From contig NC_092225.1 in the NCBI RefSeq assembly GCF_036320965.1, positions 37,765,083 through 37,829,082 of the forward strand: DNA of 64,000 bases, in the 5' to 3' direction. The notes under the pieces were generated by a model. That model was not told the DNA's origin. It did no database searches and worked only from the letters and a program-made list of their open reading frames with translations. Made by a program: the position numbers and the translations under genes. Source of the DNA: Panulirus ornatus. Lineage: Eukaryota > Arthropoda > Malacostraca > Decapoda > Palinuridae. Shown in pieces: positions 1-12,155 of this stretch (its first letter is position 1; the number at the start of each line of letters is the position of its first letter).

Positions 1-2056
1 CCTTTCACCCTCCTGCATGTTCAGGCCCCGATCACACAAAATCTTTTTCACTCCATCTTTCCACCTCCAATTTGGTCTCCCTCTTCTCCTCGTTCCCTCC
101 ACCTCCGACACATATATCCTCTTGGTCAATCTTTCCTCACTCATTCTCTCCATGTGCCCAAACCACTTCAAAACACCCTCTTCTGCTCTCTCAACCACGC
201 TCTTTTTATTTCCACACATCTCTCTTACCCTTACGTTACTCACTCGATCAAACCACCTCACACCACACATTGTCCTCAAACATCTCATTTCCAGCACATC
301 CATCCTCCTGCGCACAACTCTATCCATAGCCCACGCCTCGCAACCATACAACATTGTTGGAACCACTATTCCTTCAAACATACCCATTTTTGCTTTCCGA
401 GATAATGTTCTCGACTTCCACACATTCTTCAAGGCTCCCAGAATTTTCGCCCCCTCCCCCACCCTATGATCCACTTCCGCTTCCATGGTTCCATCCGCTG
501 CCAGATCCACTCCCAGATATCTAAAACACTTCACTTCCTCCAGTTTTTCTCCATTCAAACTCACCTCCCAATTGACTTGACCCTCAACCCTACTGTACCT
601 AATAACCTTGCTCTTATTCACATTTACTCTTAACTTTCTTCTTCCACACACTTTACCAAACTCAGTCACCAGCTTCTGCAGTTTCTCACATGAATCAGCC
701 ACCAGCGCTGTATCATCAGCGAACAACAACTGACTCACTTCCCAAGCTCTCTCATCCCCAACAGACTTCATACTTGCCCCTCTTTCCAAAACTCTTGCAT
801 TTACCTCCCTAACAACCCCATCCATAAACAAATTAAACAACCATGGAGACATCACACACCCCTGCCGCAAACCTACATTCACTGAGAACCAATCACTTTC
901 CTCTCTTCCTACACGTACACATGCCTTACATCCTCGATAAAAACTTTTCACTGCTTCTAACAACTTTCCTCCCACACCATATATTCTTAATACCTTCCAC
1001 AGAGCATCTCTATCAACTCTATCATATGCCTTCTCCAGATCCATAAATGCTACATACAAATCCATTTGCTTTTCTAAGTATTTCTCACATACATTCTTCA
1101 AAGCAAACACCTGATCCACACATCCTCTACCACTTCTGAAACCACACTGCTCTTCCCCAATCTGATGCTCTGTACATGCCTTCACCCTCTCAATCAATAC
1201 CCTCCCATATAATTTACCAGGAATACTCAACAAACTTATACCTCTGTAATTTGAGCACTCACTCTTATCCCTTTGCCTTTGTACAAGGCACTATACACGC
1301 ATTCCGCCAACCTCAGGCACCTCACCATGAGTCATTACATACATTAAATAACCTTACCAACCAGTCACAATAGAGTCACCCCTTTTTTAATAAATTTTCC
1401 CCTGCAAAAACCATCCAAACCTGCTGCCTTGCCGGCTTTCATCTTCGCAAAGCTTTCACTACCTCTTCTCTGTTTACCCAAATACTTTTCCCTAACCCTC
1501 TCACTTTGCACACCACCTCGGACCAAAACAGACACCTCTATCTGCCATCTCTATCATCAACAACAGTCAACAAACCTTCATAATACTCATCTCATCTCTC
1601 TTATCACCATCACATATTGTTATCACCTCCCCATTCTGCCCCACTTCACTGAAGTCCCAATTTGCTCCTTGTCTTTACGCACTTTATTTCCTCCTTCCAG
1701 ACATCTCTTTTATTCTCCCTTATATTTTTTATGAACTATCTCACCCTAACTTCATTGCCCTTTTTTTCACCTCCTCTGCTCCTTTCTCTTGACCTCCTGT
1801 CTCTTTCTTTTTTACATTCTCCCATTCAATTGCACATTTTTCCTGCAAAATCGTTTCCAAATGCTCTTCTTCGCTTGCACTAATACTCTTAGCTTCTTCA
1901 TCCCATACCACTCCGCACTACCCTGTTCTAATCAACCCAACTCCCACTTCTTCTCATGCCACAAGCATCTTTTGCGCAATCCACACTGATTCCCTAAAAT
2001 ACATCCCATCCTCCACCACTCCCATTACTCCATGTGTTCTCCCTTTTTCCATTTCT
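1..2056 (-). mobile_element. RTE-A: RTE-type LINE fragment, C-terminus of RT to linker
   Basis: Read on the minus strand, this encodes the linker, the whole reverse transcriptase and the C-terminal region of the RTE family that fills the window. The complement of the FADD catalytic motif lies near 715-725, and the motif A region ([11 protein letters not shown]) near 1010-1045. Positions 1-1260 are close to the accurate copies. From about 1265 to 2056 the sequence carries many one-base insertions and losses, for example in the GLDGI region near 1420. The element's 3' end lies outside the window. Its 5' side stops in the linker at a (TA)n tract. It is non-functional as read. Confidence 0.9.
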
Positions 2057-2064
2057 TATATATT

Positions 2065-2097
<33 letters not shown>

Positions 2098-2130
2098 GTA
2101 TATATATATATATATATTTATTATATATAA
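2057..2130. repeat. (TA)n tract
   Basis: An AT dinucleotide tract between the 5'-truncated end of RTE-A and the tail of a minus-strand mini-RTE. Confidence 0.95.
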
Positions 2131-2370
2131 CTTTTCTTTCATACTATTCGCCATTTCCCGCATTAGCGAAGGTTGCGCTAAGAACAGAGGACTGGGCCTT
2201 TGAGGGGAATATCCCTCACTGGCCCCCTTCCCTGTCCTTCTTTTGGAGAAATAAAAAAAAAATAAAGAGAGGGGAGGATTCCAGCCCCCCGCTCCTCCCC
2301 TTTTAGTCGCCTTCTACGGACACGCAGGGAATACCGTGGGAAAGTATTCTTAGTCCCTTTTCCCCAGGGA
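2131..2370 (-). mobile_element. mini-RTE copy 1 (non-autonomous RTE relative)
   Basis: A roughly 240-bp non-coding repeat. Read on the minus strand it starts with the RTE 5' end (CCCTGGGGA, then the GTCGTAGAAGGCGAC block). It ends with the GCTACC..GCG core shared with RTE 3' ends and an A-rich tail abutting (TA)n. This copy has several single-base indels, in line with the low-accuracy stretch around it. The same repeat occurs at 3536, 15470, 26475, 38738, 40281 and 52735. Confidence 0.8.
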
Positions 2371-2402
2371 TATATATAGATATTATTATTATATATATAT
2401 AT

Positions 2403-2436
<34 letters not shown>

Positions 2437-2510
2437 ATATATATATTATAATATATATATATATTTATATATATATATATTTATATATATATTTATATAT
2501 ATTTATTATA

Positions 2511-2550
<40 letters not shown>

Positions 2551-2573
2551 TATATAATAATATATATATATTT
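2371..2573. repeat. (TA)n-rich tract with interruptions
   Basis: About 200 bp of imperfect TA/TTA repeat separates mini-RTE copy 1 from RTE-C. Nothing else is visible in it. Confidence 0.95.
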
Positions 2574-3455
2574 ATTAGGTTACTAGGTACAGTAGGGGTG
2601 AGGTTCAAGTCAATTGGGAGTAGGTTGAGTTTTGAATGGGGGAAAAAATGGATGGAGGGAAGTGAAGTGTTTTAGATATCTTGGGAGTGGATCTGTCAGC
2701 GGAGGGGAACCATGGAAGCGAATGGATCAGAGGGTGGGGGAGGGGGCGAAAAGTTTGGGAGCCTTGAAAAATGTGTGGAAGTCGAGAACATTATCTCGGA
2801 AAGCAAAAATGGGTATGTTTGAAGGAATAGTGGTTCCAACAATGTTGTATGGTTGCGAGGCGTGGGCTATGGATAGAGTTGTGCGCAGGAGGATGGATGT
2901 GCTGGAAATGAGATGTTTGAGGACAATGTGTGGTGTGAGGTGGTTTGATCGAGTAAGTAACGTAAGGGTAAGAGAGATGTGTGGAAATAAAAAGAGCGTG
3001 GTTGAGAGAGCAGAAGAGGGTGTTTTGAAATGGTTTGGGCACATGGAGAGAATGAGTGAGGAAGATTGACCAAGAGGATATATGTGTCGGAGGTGGAGGG
3101 AACGAGGAGAAGAGGGAGACCAAATTGGAGGTGGAAAGATGGAGTGAAAAAGATTTTGTGTGATCGGGGCCTGAACATGCAGGAGGGTGAAAGGAGGGCA
3201 AGGAATAGAGTGAATTGGAGCGATGTGGTATACAGGGGTTGACGTGCTGTCAGTGGATTGAATCAAGGCATGTGAAGCGTCTGGGGTAAACCATGGAAAG
3301 CTGTGTAGGTATGTATATTTTAGCGTGTGGTGGACGTGTGTATGTAATGTGTTATGGGGGGGGGGGGGGTTGGGCCATTTCTTTTCGTCTGTTTCTTGCG
3401 TACCTCGCAAACGGGGAGTCAGCGTCAAAAGTATAAAAAAAAAAAAAAAAAATAA
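2574..3455 (+). mobile_element. RTE-C: 3' end of an RTE copy (short 3' UTR type)
   Basis: A plus-strand RTE fragment beginning at the block downstream of the FADD motif (VIRYSRVEG region) and running through the C-terminal domain to the tail. Positions 2632-3069 stay open for 145 codons and include LYGCEAW and WFGHMERM. A single-base loss near 3063 then breaks the frame. The end of the coding region has TGA at about 3240 (GGGGTTGACG), and the UTR is the deleted, short form (CCATGGAAAGCTGTGTAGG at about 3290). The left 200 bp and the tail from about 3320 carry many indels; 2780-3240 is nearly error-free. Confidence 0.88.
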
Positions 3456-3460
3456 AAATT

Positions 3461-3535
3461 ATATATATATATATATATATATATTTTTATATTATATACT
3501 ATATATATATATATATATTTTATATATATATATAT
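3461..3535. repeat. (TA)n tract
   Basis: The tail of RTE-C runs into (TA)n with interruptions, directly followed by the 5' end of a plus-strand mini-RTE. Confidence 0.93.
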
Positions 3536-3775
3536 CCCTGGGTTGGGGAGATAAGAATACTTCCCACGTATTCCCTGCGTGTCGTAGAAGGCGACTACTA
3601 AAAGGGGAGGGAGCGTGTGGCTGGACAATCCTCCCCTCTCGTTTTTTTTTAATTTTCAAAAAGAAGGTAACGAGAAGGGGGCAGGTGGAGGATTTTCTCC
3701 TCTAGGCCCCATTCCTTCTGTTCTTAACGCTTACTCGCAATATGCGGGAACAATGGCGCGAATCGTATGAAAAAA

Positions 3776-3793
<18 letters not shown>
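3536..3793 (+). mobile_element. mini-RTE copy 2
   Basis: Plus-strand copy of the non-autonomous repeat. It has the RTE-like 5' end (CCCTGGGTTGGGGA), the GTCGTAGAAGGCGAC block, a T-rich stretch near 3640, a diverged form of the shared 3' core near 3725-3750 and a poly(A) tail to about 3793. Indels are frequent, as in the surrounding low-accuracy sequence. Confidence 0.78.
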
Positions 3794-3809
<16 letters not shown>

Positions 3810-3838
3810 TTATATATTAGTTCATTTATATATATATC
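3794..3838. repeat. (TA)n tract
   Basis: A short AT tract follows the poly(A) of mini-RTE copy 2 and borders the low-copy segment that carries the 28S fragment. Confidence 0.93.
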
Positions 3839-4239
3839 ATCAAAAACTGGCAGTTGTAGTAGGTCACGGAACTAGGCCCACCACCAACTTGAGGAACAGA
3901 CCACGCAGCTGGTGCGCTCCACGGAAGGGTCTTTCTTCATCATGATAAAACGCCGGTCTACTAATACAGCCCTGTCTGCACGCGTTGTATGCATGTCGTA
4001 CGACAGCATCAGAGCAGCCACAGAAAAAGAGTGAGTAGCAGAGAAGAAACACGTACAGGGGCAACACAGAGAATGTGCCAACAAATTGGTGGCGGGTGAG
4101 GAGGAAGTTGAAGAAGAACTTTGCTGTGATGATGCGAGGACTTGGACACAAAATCAACAAACACCAAAAGTAAGTCCAACACCACCACCACAACCTCCTT
4201 CACTCAGTCCAGTCTGCGCTCTGTGAACCAGGCCGCTTC
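3839..4239. other. Low-copy segment of unknown origin next to 28S fragment
   Basis: About 400 bp with no resemblance to the RTE, the mini-RTE or the Penelope-like sequences elsewhere in the window, and of balanced base composition. It adjoins the 28S-like stretch without a visible boundary. It could be a rapidly evolving rRNA expansion segment, or unrelated flanking DNA. A 109-codon minus-strand open frame (3864-4193) has no feature I recognise and I do not call it a gene. Confidence 0.4.
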
Positions 4240-4535
4240 CTGCACAGGCCCGACTGGCTCAATCCTTCAGAGCCAATCCTTTTCCCGAAAAGTTACGGAT
4301 CTAACTTTGCCGACTTCCCTTACTACACTAATATATAGTCCAGAGGCTTCCTTACCTTGGAGACCAGATGCTGATATGGGTACGTGCTGGCCCGAGACTA
4401 GGCGCAGGCCGACTTTTTATTGGGGGAAAAAGTCTGTCTGCTCTAACTCAGATACCTACCTCGCGTTTTCAAGAGTCCGACAGTGGAAACCGGGACGGAA
4501 CGCAAGAACCGCGGGGCCCTCTACGGCTAACCTTA
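4240..4535 (-). rRNA. 28S rRNA fragment (degenerate, antisense)
   Basis: The complement carries stretches typical of eukaryotic large-subunit rRNA, in the right order: CTTGAAAA, GGTCTCCAAGG, GTAAGGGAAGTCGGCAAA, TTAGATCCGTAACTT, GGATTGGCTCTGAAGGATTG and GTCGGGCC. Several one- or two-base differences break even the universally conserved parts (for example an extended CTTTTCGGGA). It is therefore either a decayed pseudogene scrap or inaccurately sequenced. Only about 300 bp is recognisable, and (TA)n lies beyond its left (rRNA-upstream) end. It is not a working rRNA gene. Confidence 0.85.
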
Positions 4536-4554
4536 GATATATATATATCCCCGG

Positions 4555-4591
<37 letters not shown>

Positions 4592-4663
4592 TATAGATAG
4601 ATATTATATATGGTATATATTATTATTATATATATATATATATATTTTAAAATTTTATTATTA
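4536..4663. repeat. (TA)n tract with interruptions
   Basis: An AT-repeat tract that includes a stray CCCCGGGA near 4550, between the 28S fragment and the 5' end of RTE-F. Confidence 0.92.
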
Positions 4664-5378
4664 TAATCCCAGGGGTTAGGGGAGATAGAATTCTTCCACG
4701 CATTCCTCACGTGTCGTTGAAGGCGACTAAAGGTGTCGGGACCCTGGGGCCAGAAAACCCTCCCCTCCTAGTATTTTAGCTTTCTAAATGGGAAACAGAA
4801 GAGGAGTCAGCGGGGAGTGTCATCCTCCTCAAAGGCTCAGTTGGGGTGCCTAAAGTGTGTGGATGTAACCAAGATGAGAAAAAAAGGAGAGATAGGTAGT
4901 TGTTTGTGAAAAGGCAACCCTGATTGTTTGGCCTCTAAGTTGAAACGAGCCTCAAGGGTAGTAAAGGGGAAGAGTGGTTTGGTAAATGTCTTGGAGTAAA
5001 GTCAGGGGTTAGTGAATGAGACAAGAGCAGGGGAAGGAATAGCACTACTCCTGATACAGGAGTGAGGGAGTGTGATAGAGAGTACGAAAGAAATTCTAGA
5101 TTGATATGGTTAATACTGAAGTTGGTGGATGAAGAGAGTTGGGTGATTATTGGTGCATATGAACTCTGGCATGAGAAGAAGTATGAGAGGCAAGTGTTTT
5201 GGGAGCAGCTGAGTGAATGTGTGTTAGTGGTTTTGATGCACAAGACCGGGTTATAGTGATGGTGATTTGAATGCAAAGGTGTGTATGTGGCAGTTGAGGG
5301 AATAATTGATATACATGGGGTGTTCAAGTTGTAAATGGAAGTGGTGAAGGAGCTTGTAGATTTATGTGCTGCCCCCCC

Positions 5379-5429
<51 letters not shown>

Positions 5430-8370
5430 GATGGTGATTGGGAATTACCTGTTTTAAAAAGCGGAGATATACCTAAGCATCGTATGTAAGTGGGGAGCTA
5501 TGGCGAGAGAGCGTTATTGGATTACGTTTGTTATTGTAGACGCGCGATAGAGAGGACTTTTGGATGTTAATTGCTGAGATGGTGCAACTGGAGGGTTGTC
5601 TGATCATTATTCTTGTGGAGAGCTAAGTGAAGATTTGTTGGGTTTTCAGAAAAGAAAGACCAAATTTCTGTGTGAAGTGAGTGGTAAGAGTAAAGTGGCT
5701 TGGGAGGGAGACTTGTGTGAGGATCCCAGATACTGGAGACGACTGAGTTACATAATGGAAAAAGGTGAAAGAAGGAGGTAAGGGGAATGGATGAGGAAAT
5801 GGGATGATTCAGGGAAGCAGTGATGGATTGCGCAGAAGATGCTTGTGGAATGAGATGCATGGGTGGTGGGGTTTGACTAGAAAGGGCACAGTGAGTGGTG
5901 GGATGAAGAAGTAAGATTATAGTGAAACAGATAGAGAGAGGATTTGGACAATTTTTTTGCAGGGAAAATGGAAATGAGTGGGAGATGTATTAAAGCAAGA
6001 GGCAGGAGGTCAAGAGAAAGGTTGCAAAAAAGGTGAAAGAGAGAAAATGAGGTTGGGCGAGAGAGTATCAGTAAATTTAGGGTAAAATAGAATGATGGTT
6101 TTGGAAGGAGGTAAATAAAGTGCGTAAGACAAGGGTGAAAAAATGAAACTTCAGTGATGGGGTTTATTGGGGAGTTGATAACAAGTAGTGGTGATGGAGA
6201 AGGAGATGGAGTGAGTATTTTGAAGGTTTTCTTGAATGTCTTTGATGATAGAGTGGAAGATATGGGTATTTTGGTCAGGGTGTTGTGCAAAGTGAGAGGG
6301 TTTGGGATTAATTGATTTGGTAAACAGAGGGAGGTAGGTAAAAGCTTTGCGGAAGATGAATTCTGGCAAGGCAGCAGTAGGTTTGGATGGTATTGAGGTT
6401 GCAATTTATTAAAATAAAGGAGGGTGAACTGTATTGTTTTACGATTGGTAAGGTTATTGGTTGTATGTATGGTCTCATGGTGAAGGTTGCTGAGGTTGGC
6501 GAAATGCTTGATAGTGCATTCTCAAAGGCAAATGGGATAAGAGTGATGTGCTCAAATTACAGAGGTATAGAGGTATAAGTATGTTAGGTATTCCTGGTAA
6601 ATTACTATGGGAGGGTATGATTGAGGGGGTGGTGAAGGCATGTACAGAGCATCAGATTGGGGGTAAGAGCGGTTGTTGGTTTAGAAGTTGTATGAGGATG
6701 TGTGATCAGGTGTTTGCTTTGAAGATGTATGGAGAAATACTTAGATAAGGAAAAATGGATTTGTATTATAGCATTTTATGGATCTTGAGAAGGGCCTATG
6801 ATAGAAGGTGTGGATAGAGATGCTCTGTGGAAGGTATAGAAAAATACATGGGGTGTGGGAAGGCAAGTTATTAGAAGAGTGAAAAAGTTTTTTTTTTATA
6901 GGATGTAAGGCATGTGTACAGTTGTTTTGGAGAGAGAAAGTGATTGGATCTCCGTAAATGTAGGTTTGCGGCGGGAGAGCGTTGATGTCTCCATGGTTGT
7001 TTAATTGTTTATGGATGGGGTTGTTAGGGAGGTGAATGCAAGAGTTTTGGAAAGAGGGGCAAGTGTGCGTCTGTTTGGATGAGGGAGCTTGGGAAGTGAG
7101 TCTAGTTGTTGTTCGCTGATTGATTTTAGCGCTGGTAGGCTTATTTCATATGAGAGAAACTGGCAGAAGTGGCGACTGAATTTTGGTAACGTGTGTGAAA
7201 AAAGAATGTTAAGCGTAAATGTTCTTGAATAAGAGCAAGGTTATTGGTTATACGTAGGGATGAGGGTCAAGTCAATTGGAAGGTAAGTTTGAATGGAGAA
7301 AATGGTGGAAGTAATGTGTTCTACATATCTGGGAGGTGGAAATGGCAGCGATTGGAGCCATGGGAAGCGGATTGAACCATAGGGTGGTGGGAAGGGTGCG
7401 AAAATTTGGAAGCTTGAAGAATGCTTTGGAAGTCGGAACAAATTATTCGGAAAGTCTAAAATTGGGTATATTGTGAAGGGCAATATTGGTTCCAACAATG
7501 TTGTTGTATGGTTGCGAAACGTGGGCTCTGGATAGAGTTGTGCGAAGGGGGTGGATGTTTTTTTACTGGATATGTGATGATTGTAGGACAATATGTAGTG
7601 TGAGTTGGTTTCGATGAGTAAGTAATATAAGGGTCAAGAGAGAAGTGTGGAAATAAATAGCGTGCGCGTTGATGAGAGCAGGAAGGAGGGTGTATCCTGT
7701 TTTGAACGTTTGGTCACTTGAGAGAAAGGTAAGGAAAAATTGACCAAGCGCCATATATATGTCAGAGGTGGAGGGAACGAGGGGAGGTGGGAGTGCCCAA
7801 ATTGGAGGCGGAAAGATGGAGTGTAAAATGATTATGAGTGATGCGAGGGCCTGAATTTTGCTATTGGCAGGTGGAAAGGAAGTTCAAGGGAATAGAGTGA
7901 ATGGGAATTATTTCGGTATACCGTAGGTCGACTTGTTGTCAATGGATTTAAACCAGGGGCATGTGAAGAATTCTGGGGTAAACCATGGAAAGTTCTGTGG
8001 GGCCTGGAGGGAAAAGGGAGCTGTGGTTTCAGTGCATTATTACATGACAGCTAGAGGACTTAGTGTGAACGGTATTGGGGGTGGTTGTTGTCTTTTCCGT
8101 AGCATACCTCGCACAATGAGGGGGGAGGGGGTTGTTATTCAATCGTGTGGCGAGGTGGGCGATGAGAATTGATGACGGCATCAGTAGTGAAAATCTTATA
8201 CATGTGTATATATGTATATGTCTGTGTGTGTGTATATATATGTGTACATTGAGATGTATAGGTATGTTATATGTACGTGAAGTGGACGTGTATGATTTAC
8301 ATATGTATATGGGTTGGCTGGGCCATTCTTTTTTTCTGTTTCCTGTGAGGCTACCTTGGCTAACGTGGAG
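4664..8370 (+). mobile_element. RTE-F: nearly full-length RTE, indel-ridden
   Basis: A plus-strand copy that starts with the RTE 5' UTR (CCCAGGGGTTAGGGG, GTCGTTGAAGGCGAC) and runs through endonuclease, linker, RT, C-terminus and the long 3' UTR (8000-8370). No frame stays open for long. Single-base gains and losses occur every 10-30 bases. The GATGATTTGAATGC endonuclease region (about 5260) is shortened, and a run of about 50 C replaces sequence after 5371. From about 7080 onward this copy has its accurate counterpart at 18500-19735, with shared private variants such as AATGTTAAGCGTAAAT. The RT marker is of the older MQSVV type. Confidence 0.88.
5372..5423. repeat. Poly(C) run, probable sequencing or assembly artefact
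   Basis: About 50 cytosines, broken by one A, occur where related copies read on into GAAAAAGGACTGGTGATTGG. No other copy has a C run here. It sits in the low-accuracy block, so it is more likely technical than biological. Confidence 0.85.
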
Positions 8371-8457
8371 AGAGTGACAGATAGGCTTTCCTGCCTCTTT
8401 GCCACAGGGGTCGGGGTTCGACCCTGGCCGTTGAAGGTTCGTATATGTGATATAAAT
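8371..8457 (+). repeat. tRNA-like B-box segment after RTE tail (inaccurate copy)
   Basis: This is the error-containing counterpart of 19735-19807. It keeps GGGGTTCGACCCTGG, the Pol III B-box type sequence, immediately after the RTE-F tail. Confidence 0.6.
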
Positions 8458-11400
8458 ATAATTGCTATTTTTTACGGGCTAATAGGGGAAACAAGAAGAA
8501 GGAGTCAGCGAGAGTGTCATCTTCCTCGAAGCTCAGATTGGGTGTCTAAAGGTGTGTGGATGAATCAAGATGGAGGAAAAAAATGAGAGATAGGTAGTAA
8601 GTATTGAGGAAAGGAAAACTGGATGTTTTGGCGTCTGAGTTTGAATAATCGAGGCTAAAGGGTTAATTAAAGGGGAAGAGTGGTTTGGGATGTCTTGGAA
8701 AGTAATGTCTGGGGTTAGTGAAGGACAAGGTACGAGCAAGGAAAGGAGTAGCACTACTCCTGAATCAGGAGTTGTGGGGAGTATGTGTAGAGGTAAGAAA
8801 GTAAATTCTGATTGATTGGTAAAACTAAAGTTGATGGAGGAGTGATGGGTGATTATTGGTGAAATATGCACTGGGCATGAGAAGAAAGATCATAAGAGGC
8901 AAGGTTTTTGGGAGCAGTATGAATGAGTGTGTTAGTGGTTTTGATGCACAAGACCGGTGTTATAGTGCTGGGTTGATTTGATATGCAAAAGGTGGAAATG
9001 TGGCAGTTGAGGGGACATAATTGGATTACATGGAGTGTTCAGGTTGTAAATGGGAATGGTGACGATGATTGTTGTTTATGTGCTGAAAAAGGACTGGTGT
9101 GTTGGGAAAAAAAACTGGTATTTTAAAAAGCGGTATTTAATAAGTTATCTATGTTAAAGTAGGAGAGATGGCAGAGACGTAGTTGGATTACGTGTTATTG
9201 ATATAAGCCACGAAGAGAGACTTTTGGATGTTAATGTGACTGAGGGTGCAACTGGAGGGATGTCTGATATTATTTGGGAGTGGAAGTGTGAATGATTTGT
9301 GTTGTGTATTCAGTAATAGAGAGAGAATTGTTTGGAGAGTAGAGAGTGGTGAGAGCAAGTGAGCTTGGGAAGGAGACTTTGTGTGAGGAATACAGGATGA
9401 GACTGGTACAGAATGGGAAAAGGTGAGAACAAAGGAGGTAAGGGGAGGGGAGGGGGGAATGGGAGGTATTTAGGAAGCAGTGAGGCTTTCGCCAAAAGAT
9501 AGCTTGTGGTATGAAGAAGGTGGGATTTGGGTTGAATTAGAAAAGGTAGTGAAGTGGTGGATGAGAAGTAAGGATTATTTTGAACAAGAGAAGAGAAGCG
9601 GCATTTTGGACGATTTTGATTGGAAAAAATTGCAATATGAGTGGGAGATGTATGAAAGAAAGAGACAGAGTGAATGCTGTCAAGAGAAAGTTGCAAGAGG
9701 TGAAAAAGAGGCAAAAGAGAGTTGGGGTGAGAGAGTATCATTAATTTTCAGGGAGATTTATAATAGATGTTTTGGAAGGAGGTAAATAAAAGTGTACGTA
9801 AGACAAAAAAAAGGGAAGCAAATGTGGAACTTCAGTGAAGCCGCATATGGGGAGTGATAACCAGTGTGCGTGAATGTGAAGAAGGAGATGGAGGGAGTAT
9901 TTTGAAGGTCTTGTTGAATGTGTTTGATGATAGAGTGGCAGATATAGGGTGTGTTTTGGTCGAGGTAGGATTCTGTGCAAAGCGAGTGTGTTAGGGAAAT
10001 GATGTTTGTAAATAGAGAAGGAGGTAGTAAAAGGTTTCCGGATGATGTGAAAGCCAGCAAAGCGCAGGTTTGGATGGTAATTGCAGTGGAATTTATTCAA
10101 AAGGGTGGTGACTGTATTGTTGACTGGTTGTTTAAGGTTATTTAATGTAATGTATGATTCATGGTCAGGTGCTGAGGATTGGCCGAAGCTTGCATAGTGC
10201 CATTGTACAGAAAGGCAAAGGTGGATAAGAGTGAGTGCTCAAATTACAGAGGTTATAAGTTTTGTCTGAGTATTCTGGTAAATTATATGGAGTTGAGGGT
10301 ATTGATTGAGAGGGGCGCGAAGGCGTGTACAGAGCATCAGATTGGGGAAGAGCAAGTAGTGTGGGTTCAGAAAGGGGGTTTTGGGGTAGAGGATTGTGGA
10401 TAGGTGTTGCTTTTGAAGAAGGTATTGTGAGAATTACTATAGAGTAAAACGGTTGGATTTTGTATGTAGCATTTATGGATCTTGAGAAAGGGCCAATATT
10501 GATAGAGATGATAGAGATGCTCTTGTGGAAGTTTTTAGAATATATGGTGTAGGAGGCAGTTGTTAGAAGTGAAAAAGTTTTTATCGAGGATATTTAGGCA
10601 TTGTTTCGTGGTTGGAAAGAGAGGAAAGTCGTTTGGTTCTCAGTGAATTGTACGTTTACGGCAGGGGTTGTGTGATGTTCTCCATGGTTGTATGTTTTAA
10701 TATGTTTTGGATGCGGTTGTTAGGGAGGTGATGCAAGAGTTTTGAAGAGGGGCAAGTATGCGTCTGTTGTGGATGAGATTAGCTTGTGAAGTGAGTCAGA
10801 TGTTGTTCGCTGATGATTAGAGCTATGGTGGGCTGATTCATGTAAGAAACTGCAGAGATGTGACTGAGTTTGGTAAAGGTGTCTGAAGAGAAGAAAGTTC
10901 AGAGTATATGTGAAGAAGAGCAAGGTTATTAGGTACAGTTAGGGTTGACGGTCAAGTCAATTGGGAGATAAGTTTGAATGGAGAAAGAAACTTGGTAGGA
11001 GAGTAAAGTGCTTTAGATATCTAGGGAGTGGATCTTGGCAAGCGGATGTACCATGGACGCGGAATGAGTGAATCATAGGGTGGGGGAGGGGGGCCGAAAT
11101 AAGTCTGGGTGAATTGAAGATGGTTTGGAAGTCGAGAACATTATTCGGAAAAAGCAAAATTGGGGTTGTTTTGGAAGGAATAGTGGTTCCAACCAATGTT
11201 TGTTGTTATGGTTGCGACGGCGTGGGCTATGGATGGGTTGGATGTTTCTGGAATGAGAGCATGTTTGAGGACACTATGTGGTTGTGAGGTGCGTATTGAT
11301 CGAGTAAGTAATGTAAGGGTGAGAAGGATGTGTGGAAATAAAAAAAGAATGTGTGGTGAGAGAAGTAGGAGAGGGTGCTTTTGATTGGTTTGGTCACATG

Positions 11401-11978
11401 GCGGTCACTGAGATATGAGTGTGGAAAGATAGACTCCAAGAGAGATATATGTGTCAGAGTGGACGTGAACGATGAGGAAGTGGGAGAGTCCAATATTGGG
11501 TGGTGGAAACAGATGGAGTGAAAATGATTTTGAGTGATCGGTTCCTGAACAATGCAGGAGGGTGAAAGGTGTGCAAGGAATAGAGTGAATTGGAAACGAT
11601 ATGGTATAGAGGGTCGACAGCTGTCAATGATTGAACCAGAGGATCAACGAATGGGGCTTTGGTTGCTGTCTTTCCTAGCGCTGCCTCAGTCAGACTATGA
11701 GTGGGGGTAGGGGGTGGTTAAGTCCATATATGGCGATGGTGGCGTATGGGAACATAATGCAATGACAGTTATATGAATTATTTTACATGTGAGATATATG
11801 TATATGTCTTTGTTTGTATATACATGTGTATTTGAGATGTATCGGTAGGTTTATTTGCGTGTGGTGGTCAGTGTATGTATTTATACATATGTATGTGGGC
11901 GGGTAGGGCCATTCTTTCGTTGTTTCCTTGTGCTATCCTCGCTAACGCGGGAGGACAAGCGACACAGCAAAACTAAAT
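8458..11978 (+). mobile_element. RTE-G: nearly full-length RTE, indel-ridden version of 19808-23147
   Basis: The order of endonuclease, linker, RT, C-terminus and long 3' UTR matches RTE-G' at 19808-23147 throughout. It includes the same lesion near the LYGCEAW block where part of the following sequence is missing (11220 versus 22450). It differs by dense single-base indels, and no diagnostic reading frame survives. It is annotated as the unpolished twin of RTE-G'. Confidence 0.85.
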
Positions 11979-12098
11979 AAATAAATAAATTATATAATTA
12001 TATTATATATATTAAATATATATATATATTATATATATATATATATATATAATATATTTACCTCATATATATTATATTTATATTTTATATAATATATC

Positions 12099-12129
<31 letters not shown>

Positions 12130-12155
12130 TATATATACTATATTATATATATAAT
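11979..12155. repeat. (TA)n tract
   Basis: An imperfect AT tract that is the counterpart of 23148-23254. Confidence 0.92.

Noticed and set aside
3864..4193. 109-codon minus-strand protein in the low-copy segment
   Set aside because: No recognisable domain, next to a 28S fragment and in a stretch with doubtful base accuracy.
4240..4535. A functional rDNA unit
   Set aside because: Only about 300 bp of 28S is recognisable, with changes in invariant positions and no 18S, 5.8S or spacer nearby.
5372..5423. Poly(C)/G-quadruplex regulatory element
   Set aside because: Present in no related copy and located in an error-rich block; an artefact is more likely.
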